Positions 1 through 5,143 of a stretch of DNA of 7,328 nucleotides are shown here, in pieces. The DNA comes from Acidobacteriota bacterium (GTDB lineage: Bacteria; Acidobacteriota; Terriglobia; Acidiferrales; UBA7541). Location of the stretch: the NCBI GenBank assembly GCA_003224135.1, contig QHYO01000121.1, forward strand, positions 1 to 7,328, read 5' to 3'. Both the position numbers and the translations under genes were made by a program. The notes beneath the pieces were generated by a model. That model searched no databases. It was not told where the DNA came from and saw nothing but the letters and a program-made list of their open reading frames with translations. Positions within the stretch are counted from its first letter, which is position 1. The number at the start of each line of letters is the position of its first letter.

Positions 1-153
1 CGTATTCGGCGTATTGATCAAGGTGTTCTGCTAGAGTCACTCATTCCCAACGCAGCTGAATGGTTTGATGAACTGGATCGGTTCAATCCGGAACCGTTCA
101 TGGTTAAACGTCGCAATCAACCCGTCACCCCACGCCGCGAGATTTTTAAGTGA
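1..153 (+). CDS. vapB: VapB-type antitoxin, C-terminal part (5' end outside window)
   Basis: The frame is open from base 1 to a TGA at 151-153 and encodes the last 50 residues of a small protein. They include a WFDELDRF stretch and end in PRREIFK. This is the usual C-terminal part of AbrB/MazE-fold VapB antitoxins, which wraps around the toxin and ends with an acidic-aromatic plus RRE-type tail; the N-terminal DNA-binding swapped-hairpin would lie before the window. Its stop overlaps the GTG start of the next gene (GTGA at 150-153), the normal arrangement for a vapBC operon, giving translational coupling and antitoxin-first synthesis. VapB would neutralise VapC and, with it, repress the operon promoter, which is outside the window. 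The family call rests on the tail plus the partner gene. Confidence 0.82.
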   Translation, partial: RIRRIDQGVLLESLIPNAAEWFDELDRFNPEPFMVKRRNQPVTPRREIFK

Positions 154-563
154 ACTATTTGCTCGATACCAATGCTTGTATCGCGCTCATCAATGGGAAG
201 CCACCCGCTGTCCGTGCCAAATTACAAAAGGCCACAGACGCAGGAGCCCAGGTTTTCGTGTCTTCCATCGCCTTATTTGAACTTTGGTACGGCGTTGCAA
301 AGAGTTCGCGTCGAGAATTCAACAAGAAGCGGTTAGAGGTATTCCTTGCAGGCCCCGTCCATCCGCTTCCTTTCGAGGATGTGGACGCCGAACTCGCCGG
401 CGCAATTCGAGCTGATCTCGAGAGCATCGGAAAGCCGATAGGTGCTTATGCCCTTCTGATTGCCGGACAGGCGATGCGTAACAAGCTCACGCTGATTACC
501 GCAAATCTCTCAGAGCTTGCCCGAATCAAAGCGTTGGCCTGGGCAGACTGGGGAAAGCCATGA
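150..563 (+). CDS. vapC: VapC-like PIN-domain toxin with a substituted active-site residue
   Basis: A 137-residue PIN-domain protein of normal VapC length. The hallmark N-terminus LLDTN (catalytic D6) is present, as is the second acidic residue in ALFELWYG (E44), and the C-terminal half follows the family's IGxYxLLIAGQA pattern. VapC toxins are Mg2+-dependent ribonucleases, usually cutting tRNA or rRNA, held inactive by VapB. Here the motif reads IGAYALLIAGQA: the third conserved acidic residue is Ala101 (codon GCC at 450-452), where the family has Asp, one base away as GAC. The TxNxxE region is also loose (TANLSELARI, E122). The start is GTG at 150, overlapping the vapB stop. I infer a weakened or dead nuclease that may still bind antitoxin. 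The family assignment is strong; the activity is doubtful. Confidence 0.9.
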   Translation: MNYLLDTNACIALINGKPPAVRAKLQKATDAGAQVFVSSIALFELWYGVAKSSRREFNKKRLEVFLAGPVHPLPFEDVDAELAGAIRADLESIGKPIGAYALLIAGQAMRNKLTLITANLSELARIKALAWADWGKP

Positions 564-888
564 TCGCCCGCCTGATAGTTCGAATGCTCGCGAGCTTCTT
601 ACCTCATCGCAACTATGCTTCGCAAGTGCCGTATAGTTACTTTTGCTCGACCCCGGAATCGAGCGCCCAAGTGGCGAAACTTGGACACATTTTTAGCGCA
701 GTTCCGCTGCTCAAGGAGATGTGCTCAGGAAACGACAACGACTTAGCTGCTGAATCGCGATCGTGCGAACGAAGCGCTCATGGCCGTGGAGAGCGATCAT
801 ATCGACGGATCGGCGGTTATCATTACATGAGGGGCTGCTCTGTCACGCGCGGATTACGGTTTCCGTAGTCCGGGCAGGAACGTGAGGG
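564..888. other. Gene-poor stretch after vapC
   Basis: I find no convincing gene on either strand. An open frame beginning at 560 (ATGA overlap with the vapC stop) runs to 868, but its composition does not look coding and I recognise no family. Two stem-loops are visible. One has arms CCAAGT (667-672) and ACTTGG (679-684). The stronger one has 10-bp arms at 850-859 and 863-872 with a TTT loop and one G-T pair. Neither is followed by a T-run, so neither is a textbook terminator. Confidence 0.5.
850..872. repeat. Strong stem-loop, 10-bp stem with 3-nt loop
   Basis: Arms CGGATTACGG and CCGTAGTCCG are complementary over ten positions with one G-T wobble and enclose TTT. No T-tract follows on either strand. 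It lies just before the HdeD-like remnant and may be a transcript 3' end, a processing structure or part of a lost element. Confidence 0.5.
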
Positions 889-993
889 ATGAGCGGATTC
901 GGGACGCTTGTGGGAATCAGCGTGTTCTTCAGCGGGATCAGTCGTCTGACAATCTCCTTGGCGGCCCGAAAATTAGTTGCTCAAACCGTTTGA
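889..993 (+). pseudogene. HdeD/DUF308-like membrane protein, C-terminal remnant
   Basis: An ATG at 889 opens a 34-codon frame ending at TGA 991-993. It contains GTLVGISVFFSGISRL followed by LAARKL. This matches the final transmembrane hairpin of HdeD/DUF308 membrane proteins, which typically end with a Gly-rich helix, an FSGISRL-like turn and an LAARRL-like basic end. The same frame has a TGA at 883-885, and I do not see the preceding helices of the family in other frames, so this looks like the last scrap of a deleted gene. HdeD proteins are associated with acid and general stress in bacteria. A short independent membrane peptide cannot be excluded. The family match is by eye on about 25 residues. 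Confidence 0.38.
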
Positions 994-1020
994 TCGCAGG
1001 AATCGGTACTAAACAGTTCG

Positions 1021-1026
1021 AAGGAG
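1021..1026 (+). promoter_or_regulatory. Ribosome binding site supporting a GTG start
   Basis: AAGGAG lies nine bases before the GTG at 1036 and fixes that codon as the start of the site-2 protease gene. The translation from this GTG begins exactly where the family's N-terminal IGRIFGI strand is expected. Confidence 0.75.
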
Positions 1027-1035
1027 TGCTAATCC

Positions 1036-2163
1036 GTGACACCTGCCTCCAGCATTCGAATCGGGCGAATCTTCGGGATCTCGATCTACCTGCACCCCAG
1101 CTGGTTCCTTATTTTTGCACTGATTACCCTATCTTTGCGCACGCAGTTCACCGCCCAGCACCCCTCGTGGAGTCCCGTGCAGCACTGGATGCTTGGAGTT
1201 ATCACGAGCCTCCTGTTCTTTGGTTCTGTGATGTTCCACGAATTGAGCCACAGCCTGGTGGCCAAGCACTACAAGATTCCTGTGGCTTCGATAACTCTTT
1301 TCGTCTTCGGCGGCCTGGCACGGATCGGTCGCGAACCATCCAGCGCCAGGCAGGAATTCAACATTGCGATTGCGGGGCCCATTTCGAGTTTTTTCCTATC
1401 GGCCGTGTTTTATTTCGTCGGCCGTTATTCCGGCAACCTCGAAATGGTCGGAGCCACTTCCCGTTGGCTCGCTGAAATTAATTTCATTCTTGCGGTCTTC
1501 AACCTCGCCCCAGGATTTCCGCTCGACGGGGGAAGAGTCTTGCGGTCGATTGCCTGGAGAATTACAGGCGATTTTTCAAAGGCCGCGCGCATTGCTTCGC
1601 GGACCGGCCAGCTTTTTGCCTATGTCATGATCTTCGCCGGTATTTGGATAGCACTCCAGGGCAATTGGTTCGGCGGGCTTTGGTGGGTTTTCATTGGATG
1701 GTTTCTGCTGTCGGCAGCGCAAGAGAGCTACGCGCAAGTGGCGATCCGCAATACGCTCGCCGGCGTCAACGCTGCCGACATCATGAGCCAAGATGTACCG
1801 ACGATGCCGCGGGATTTCTCCCTTGAAAACTATGTGCACGAGGTGCTGCGGACGGGGCGGCGCTGCCACATCGTGACCGGCAACGGCGCCCCGGTTGGAC
1901 TAATGACATTTCATGCAGCCCAAGGGATTCCGCGCGACGAATGGCCGAACACCTCGATCCAGGCGGCCATGCGCCCAATGGACAAAATCAAATGGGCTTC
2001 TCCTTCCGAGCCCGTTCTCAGCGTTCTGGAACGCATGCAGGCAGAAGATATCAATCAGATGCCAGTTCTTGAAGACGGCCGCGTTGTCGGGATGATAGCG
2101 CGCGACTCCATCCTGCGCGTCCTCCAGGCGCGTCTCCAGGTAGGTCACCTCGCCGAACAGTGA
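1036..2163 (+). CDS. Site-2 protease family (M50) zinc metalloprotease with two CBS domains
   Basis: A 375-residue intramembrane metalloprotease. The N-terminus has the IGRIFGISIYLHPSW strand-turn typical of SpoIVFB-like M50 proteins. The zinc motif HELSH is at residues 68-72 inside a transmembrane helix. The second motif, NLAPGFPLDGGRVLR (156-170), supplies the zinc-binding Asp164. Further membrane segments follow at about 190-230. Two cytoplasmic CBS domains come next: the first at about 245-300, starting ADIMSQDVPTMP, and the second at about 308-370, with NQMPVLEDGRVVGMIAR. Family knowledge: such enzymes cut transmembrane substrates such as anti-sigma factors or membrane-bound precursors, and CBS pairs sense adenine nucleotides. 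All catalytic residues are present and the length is normal. It has no operon partner within the window; an ECF sigma gene at the far end is a conceptual but unproven link. Confidence 0.93.
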   Translation: MTPASSIRIGRIFGISIYLHPSWFLIFALITLSLRTQFTAQHPSWSPVQHWMLGVITSLLFFGSVMFHELSHSLVAKHYKIPVASITLFVFGGLARIGREPSSARQEFNIAIAGPISSFFLSAVFYFVGRYSGNLEMVGATSRWLAEINFILAVFNLAPGFPLDGGRVLRSIAWRITGDFSKAARIASRTGQLFAYVMIFAGIWIALQGNWFGGLWWVFIGWFLLSAAQESYAQVAIRNTLAGVNAADIMSQDVPTMPRDFSLENYVHEVLRTGRRCHIVTGNGAPVGLMTFHAAQGIPRDEWPNTSIQAAMRPMDKIKWASPSEPVLSVLERMQAEDINQMPVLEDGRVVGMIARDSILRVLQARLQVGHLAEQ

Positions 2164-2373
2164 GCAGCTCCCGAGGCCAAACATCCGGTCTAAAGGTGGT
2201 GTCGCGAGCTATATTGAGGTTTGACAAATGAAACGAATTACTTTTCTTCGGAATTTGGCCTAGCGCAAGCGCGGTTGAATGAAGTGCACCCCTTGGTGCA
2301 ACCCCTATCAGGCGCTTGGCCAACGCAAGGTGCGAAAACCCGAATGACGTAGCCAGCGGTATAGAGGTTGACT
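2164..2373. other. Non-coding spacer between convergent genes
   Basis: This lies between the end of the site-2 protease (+) and the stranded tail of the receiver gene (-). The only structure I see is a perfect small hairpin with arms TGCACC (2285-2290) and GGTGCA (2295-2300) around CCTT. There is no T-run, so a terminator for either gene is not obvious. Confidence 0.45.
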
Positions 2374-2484
2374 TCAATCGGCGGCAACGGGGTTTGTAGC
2401 TTCGTTGTTGCCGGAGCAAGCATCCTGCAGGGCGATTCCCATGGCGACGGCAAATTCATTTGGGCGAAGAACTCTTGTGTCCGG
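2374..2484 (-). pseudogene. Stranded C-terminal tail of the receiver-like gene beyond an in-frame TAG
   Basis: Directly after the TAG of the receiver-like gene (2487-2485), the same reading frame stays open for 36 further codons to TGA at 2376-2374. It encodes VLRPNEFAVAMGIAL and a short polar end. From memory, the family's usual C-terminus has an LRPSEF-like motif at this distance after WLPAL, so the TAG looks like a nonsense mutation, or a readthrough site, inside an originally 135-codon gene. No frame change is needed to join the two parts. Confidence 0.5.
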
Positions 2485-2781
2485 CTACCTCCTGCCTTTC
2501 GCGAGCGTTGGCAACCACAAGCAGCCGTTTTCGATTCTTGTCGAAAAGAATAGACTTGTGGTCGATCCAATCAACTTTTGAAGAAGCGGGAAAGCGGAAC
2601 GGTCCGGTAACTCGAAGTGACTCAACACAAAATCGAACCTCATGTCGGAAATGAGACGGCAAGCGTCTTTGCACGACGAGGCAAAATGGCATCGGCACCG
2701 GCGGCTCTTCAACCACTGCATAAGTTGCAGGCAGCTCTGCGCGGTTTCGCCAACCAGGAGAATTTCCGTCCGCTGTTCCAT
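2485..2781 (-). CDS. Degenerate receiver-like small protein, shortened by TAG
   Basis: A 98-residue protein with a receiver-like start (EILLVGE, then helix 1) and FDFVLSHFELPDRSAF at residues 49-64, which lines up with the phosphoacceptor strand of response regulators (VLLD.xLPDxSGF). The acceptor position holds His55 instead of Asp and the first acidic pair is missing, so phosphorylation is unlikely. It then departs from the fold with SLFFSTRIENGCLWLPTL (76-93), a pattern I associate with short orphan proteins of Acidobacteriota. The chosen ATG at 2781 has AGG eight bases upstream; an ATG at 2787 and a GTG at 2790 are alternatives in the same frame. It begins 28 bases after the HPF stop, so the two are probably cotranscribed. 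The function is unknown; regulation of hibernation is only a guess from context. Confidence 0.7.
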   Translation of the reverse strand: MEQRTEILLVGETAQSCLQLMQWLKSRRCRCHFASSCKDACRLISDMRFDFVLSHFELPDRSAFPLLQKLIGSTTSLFFSTRIENGCLWLPTLAKGRR

Positions 2782-2809
2782 GGTCATCACCTTTCATGAC
2801 CGAAGGCGT

Positions 2810-3238
2810 TTAGTTTTTTTCCGCACGGCCCCTTTCAAAGAGGGGCCGGCGTGCCCTTGCATTTCGTCTTCCGCCCCTCCTCCCGGACGTCTTCGGGCGA
2901 TTCTCTTTTCGGATGGACTCAAATCCTCTGTCGGCGGCGCGTTGCCGACCTCGCAGTCCATGCAAAGCGGATCCCAGTCGCTCTATGCCGCCTCCGATGG
3001 CGTGGTAGAGGTCGGCCGCAGTTTCACTGACAAGGATTTCGCCGGAAGGATTGAGCTCCGCATTGATTTGACACAATTTTCTGGCGTGGGCCTTGGATGC
3101 ATCCTGCTCTGTCAGGTGTACCGTGACTTTTCGGATCAATTCGGGATACCGGTCGAACCGGAATCGCATGCGTCTTTGCAGATACGTGCGAAGTGCTTCC
3201 ATCAGATCCACCCCGCTGCAACGAACGTCAATTTCCAT
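2810..3238 (-). CDS. hpf: Ribosome hibernation promoting factor (HPF/RaiA/YfiA family)
   Basis: A 142-residue protein. Residues 1-92 form the HPF/RaiA beta-alpha-beta-beta-beta-alpha core: MEIDVRCSG, an alpha helix with LRTYLQRRMRF, KVTVHL, CQINAELNPSGEILV and then ADLYHAI with the final helix. The family binds the 30S decoding region, blocks mRNA and tRNA and stabilises stored ribosomes during starvation. The core is followed by about 50 residues that are extremely basic, with some 15 Arg and three Lys, instead of the dimerisation domain of long HPF. This tail probably adds RNA contact and lacks recognisable fold motifs. The ATG start at 3238 is supported by GGAGGT eight bases upstream. It is the first gene of a likely two-gene unit with the receiver-like protein. 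No clear promoter could be assigned upstream. Confidence 0.9.
   Translation of the reverse strand: MEIDVRCSGVDLMEALRTYLQRRMRFRFDRYPELIRKVTVHLTEQDASKAHARKLCQINAELNPSGEILVSETAADLYHAIGGGIERLGSALHGLRGRQRAADRGFESIRKENRPKTSGRRGGRRNARARRPLFERGRAEKN
2826..2848. repeat. GC-rich perfect inverted repeat in the 3' end of hpf
   Basis: CGGCCCCT (2826-2833) and AGGGGCCG (2841-2848) form an 8-bp stem with a 7-base loop. It can extend through a bulge using GCAC (2823-2826) and GTGC (2851-2854). It lies inside the last codons of hpf. A run of T precedes it on the plus strand, so on hpf mRNA the stem is followed by A residues: not an intrinsic terminator, but possibly an mRNA-stabilising or attenuating structure between hpf and the receiver gene. 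Confidence 0.45.
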
Positions 3239-3246
3239 GTCCTTTC

Positions 3247-3252
3247 ACCTCC
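3247..3252 (-). promoter_or_regulatory. Strong ribosome binding site of hpf
   Basis: On the minus strand GGAGGT stands eight bases before the ATG at 3238. It is the best Shine-Dalgarno match in the window and settles the hpf start. Confidence 0.7.
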
Positions 3253-3345
3253 CGTGCATTTCTACAGTTCTAGCTTCGAGCGTAGAGGTAGTGAGAAAAA
3301 GTAGATAATTAGTTAAAACTGATTAGAGTTTTTAGAACTTGCTCT

Positions 3346-3660
3346 TTGGCGATCAAAAAGTGGCAGCGGCAGGATCATTGCCACAATCTGTTTGCGGGCG
3401 ATCGCTATCACTTCGGATTCCGCGACCTTCGAGCCTTGGCTTACGTGGATCCAATGGCCTTGTTCTCGAACGCGCCAGCACTCGTTGTGATTCTCGGAGT
3501 GGTGGTTTTAGGCAAGTTCGCGACAAATCCGCACATCGCAAGGCGCTTGTCGGCTTACCAAAATAGTCATTGCGTCGGGCGGACTGCCTATGACCTCAGC
3601 GATCCGATTTGTGGCAGCCCGCGCAACGTTGCTGCAAATCCACAATGGCAGGACACTCTA
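3346..3660 (+). pseudogene. Remnant of a probable CPA2-type cation/proton antiporter
   Basis: The frame starting at 3346 contains FRDLRAL, then VDPMALFSNAP and the hydrophobic segment ALVVILGVVVLGKF (ending near 3519). CPA2 (KefB-like) antiporters have the order LRDxFAxLFFVSVGMLxDP, a hydrophobic helix ending GKF/GKS, then RTAxxxxxGLSQIGEFSF. Here the FFVSVGM part is missing, RTA recurs near 3580-3600 followed by LSDPI, and the rest is scrambled by indels; no membrane protein of normal size (over 380 residues) can be read. I infer an internal fragment of a decayed antiporter gene. The nearby NhaR regulator, whose relatives activate a Na+/H+ antiporter, makes this plausible. The match is by eye and the edges are uncertain. 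Confidence 0.42.
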
Positions 3661-3854
3661 GGAAGGAAAAGTAGAAACTCTATATAAAACATTAAGGCCT
3701 GCTCTAGGTATGATTCGGAGTGAAATTTGCCTGGTGCCTCTTCTGGCAGCTTGCTGGACGCTGCGCGATAGCCATGAAGGCGTCAGCTCGGTATCAGCTC
3801 GAATTGAATCTTTCGTGGAACGGCGGTCACTGTCGCGCCGAGTGTGCTGCGAGG
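3661..3854. other. Spacer without recognisable gene
   Basis: Between the antiporter remnant and the SFPASD gene I see no coding signal I can name on either strand. An AT-rich patch around 3672-3695 could hold a promoter, but no well-spaced -35/-10 pair is evident. A plus-strand open frame from 3710 to 4180 is the shadow of the minus-strand small gene. Confidence 0.4.
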
Positions 3855-4031
3855 TCATTCAACCGGTGGGGAAAGAGAAAAAGAGTCCTCCGTGGGATCC
3901 GGCAGAGTGGATAGCGGGTCGCTCGCAGGAAAGGAGTCGGCCAGGGTCTTATCGAGCATTTTTTCACGGGTTGCGCGGACGTTGCCTATGTCCGTGGGGC
4001 GATCCTCTGGGTCCCTCGTTGCTTCGTTCAT
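3855..4031 (-). CDS. Small conserved protein with SFPASD motif, 58 residues
   Basis: A 58-residue acidic, Pro- and Ser-rich protein from ATG 4031 to TGA 3855. Its centre, LDKTLADSFPASDPLSTLP (residues 26-44), contains the motif of a widespread family of very small bacterial proteins typically reading ALDEALxESFPASDPP; to my knowledge its function is unknown. The flanks are of low complexity: a charged N-terminus, and a C-terminus rich in Ser, Pro, Asp and Glu. No signal peptide, membrane segment or Cys is present. The ATG is the only start in frame nearby; its ribosome site is weak (AGGA about 15 bases upstream). A TTGACA lies about 45 bases upstream on the same strand (plus coordinates 4078-4083) but without a good -10. 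The motif is well matched and the frame is free of lesions, so the gene is probably real. Confidence 0.72.
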   Translation of the reverse strand: MNEATRDPEDRPTDIGNVRATREKMLDKTLADSFPASDPLSTLPDPTEDSFSLSPPVE

Positions 4032-4223
4032 GGGCGTACCAAATCTTCCTACGTAAGTCTGGCCTCATGCGCGATATTGTCAAGCATGACGAGTTCTCTC
4101 GCCAGGTTCCGGCTGCCGAAGCCGCGCGCAGGGCGGGCTATTCTCCGGCACCGAGCGAAAAGCAGTTTGGGCACGGATGAATTCCCGCAAATTGTGACCG
4201 GAAGTCGGTGACCATCGCGCGCG

Positions 4224-4487
4224 CTAAAGGGGTATCCTGCAGAGCGGCTTGGCAGCGGGCTGAATGCGCCTCGCGCCGATGCAGACTAAGAGTACTGCCG
4301 AGATGACCAGAAGGATCCAGAGGACCAAAAGAAACAGCAGCACCATCACAAGTTCCTGGGCCACAACGGAGTCGCGCAAACCGCCAGGTTCAAACCACTG
4401 GGTCAGTGCATCCCAAGAAATGAAGGCGAAGAAATTCTCCTGAGCAAGTTCTGCCGCGGTTCCGATGTCGTCCATTGACGGATTCAT
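4224..4487 (-). CDS. Small single-pass membrane protein, second of a coupled pair
   Basis: An 87-residue protein I do not recognise. The N-terminal 45 residues are polar to amphipathic (AAELAQENFF, then FISWDALTQWF). One long hydrophobic segment at about 46-70 (LVMVLLFLLVLWILLVISAV and beyond) is followed by GARR, which by the positive-inside rule puts the C-terminus in the cytoplasm. The start ATG at 4487 overlaps the stop of the preceding minus-strand gene (ATGA at 4487-4484). It also has its own AGGAG seven bases upstream, so translation is both coupled and independently primed. A good ribosome site, the overlap and a clean hydrophobic block argue for a real gene. The function is unknown. 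The partner is also a single-pass membrane protein and both follow an HPF-like gene. Confidence 0.68.
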   Translation of the reverse strand: MNPSMDDIGTAAELAQENFFAFISWDALTQWFEPGGLRDSVVAQELVMVLLFLLVLWILLVISAVLLVCIGARRIQPAAKPLCRIPL

Positions 4488-4681
4488 GGATCAGCTCCTG
4501 AACCGTCTGTGGCGTCGGGGGCGTTGCGGCGCTCTTTCTTGTTCTGTAACTGCCCCATCTTTTCCACCGCTTCCACTCGCTCTGGACTTGCGCGTTGTCT
4601 TCTCGAGTTCCGTTCAATCCACACGCAAAGACCGAGAAATGCGCCGGTTATGATGATTACCGCGATGGTTGCCGGTTCCAT
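4484..4681 (-). CDS. Small N-terminally anchored membrane protein, first of a coupled pair
   Basis: A 65-residue protein I do not recognise. The N-terminal membrane segment spans about residues 4-22 (ATIAVIIITGAFLGLCVWI) and is followed directly by a basic patch (ERNSRRQR). Then comes a helical charged stretch, VEAVEKMGQLQNKKERR, and a short acidic Gly/Ser tail. The topology is most likely N-out with the charged tail in the cytoplasm. The ATG at 4681 is preceded by GAGGAGG with good spacing. The frame stays open far upstream, but that extension belongs to the HPF-like remnant and to the antisense of nhaR. The stop overlaps the start of the next gene by four bases. I infer a small membrane complex or stress-related membrane modulator; no function can be named. 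Confidence 0.66.
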   Translation of the reverse strand: MEPATIAVIIITGAFLGLCVWIERNSRRQRASPERVEAVEKMGQLQNKKERRNAPDATDGSGADP

Positions 4682-4724
4682 GCTTCCTCCTCGTTCTGAT
4701 TCCATAATTTGCAGTTTGGACGGT

Positions 4725-5043
4725 TCATTTGAAACGCCTCTTGCGTTGCCGGCTGACTGCCGTCTCCGGGTGGCGAACCGCACCAACCATATGGGACCAA
4801 TCCAATTCTCGCTCGTGCGGCCGATACGCACGCCGGTCGGAAGAAGCTGAACCTGGATGCGGCAGGACGCATTCGGAATATTGCCGGGTCCTGGGATGTC
4901 CTCGACGCGGACGCTGGCGCGTCCAAGTTTCGCTGCGAACCTGCCGAGCGCGAGGTGCAGGTGCCGCTTGATGTACGCGTAGTAAGGGCGCCTTTCAGGT
5001 CTGCACTTTCGGTGCGAACATCGATATTCCTCTTTCTCTCCAC
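4725..5043 (-). pseudogene. Second HPF/RaiA-like gene, broken by frameshift
   Basis: From GTG 5043 the frame reads NIDVRTESADLKGAL, a normal HPF-type beta strand 1 and start of helix 1, then loses similarity. One frame over, similarity resumes at once with YYAYIKRHLHLALGRFAAKL, then ASVRVEDIPGPGN and CRIQVQLLPTG. These are the helix, second strand, loop and third strand of HPF-like proteins with the family's GPxG loop. The join lies at 4984-4990, and one base added to the TT in CCCTTAC restores the frame. After LLPTG the expected ADLYxAI helix is absent in that frame; the third frame offers VGAVRH then AVSRQRKRRFK and a TGA at 4727-4725, suggesting a second lost base, less certain. As written, no full protein is made. 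It is the first gene after the divergent promoter. Confidence 0.62.
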
Positions 5044-5064
5044 CTCTTGTTTTCTCTCCTTTCT

Positions 5065-5093
5065 TGTATAGGAGGAAACGAATCTTCGGACAA
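5065..5093 (-). promoter_or_regulatory. Sigma-70-type promoter for the minus-strand gene group
   Basis: On the minus strand a -35 TTGTCC (plus 5088-5093) and a -10 TATACA (plus 5065-5070) are separated by 17 bases. The predicted transcript starts near 5058 and leaves a leader of about 15 bases before GTG 5043. The promoter is divergent from the one for nhaR. Confidence 0.55.
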
Positions 5094-5106
5094 TTAGAAA
5101 CTTTGC

Positions 5107-5137
5107 TTGACACGATTAGAGATTTACGCAGTATGAT
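5107..5137 (+). promoter_or_regulatory. Promoter of nhaR, giving a leaderless transcript
   Basis: A perfect -35 TTGACA (5107-5112) and a -10 TATGAT (5132-5137) are 19 bases apart. Seven bases after the -10 lies the A of the ATG at 5144, the expected transcription start. No Shine-Dalgarno sequence precedes this ATG, which fits leaderless translation. Confidence 0.5.
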
Positions 5138-5143
5138 TTGGCA

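Noticed and set aside
660..690. TGTCCAAG-like end (minus strand) reminiscent of an insertion-sequence terminal repeat
   Set aside because: No second end, target duplication or transposase fragment is visible nearby.
560..868. Open frame with an ATGA overlap to vapC, looking like a third operon gene
   Set aside because: The encoded protein has no recognisable motif, its residue use is random-looking and no ribosome site precedes it; the overlap can arise by chance.
2370..2450. Plus-strand FVVAGASILQGD, resembling the end of ribulose-phosphate 3-epimerase
   Set aside because: No other part of that enzyme is present, and the same bases encode the receiver tail on the minus strand.
3710..4180. 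Plus-strand open frame of 156 codons
   Set aside because: It overlaps the minus-strand SFPASD gene, which has a recognisable family motif, and itself shows no motif.
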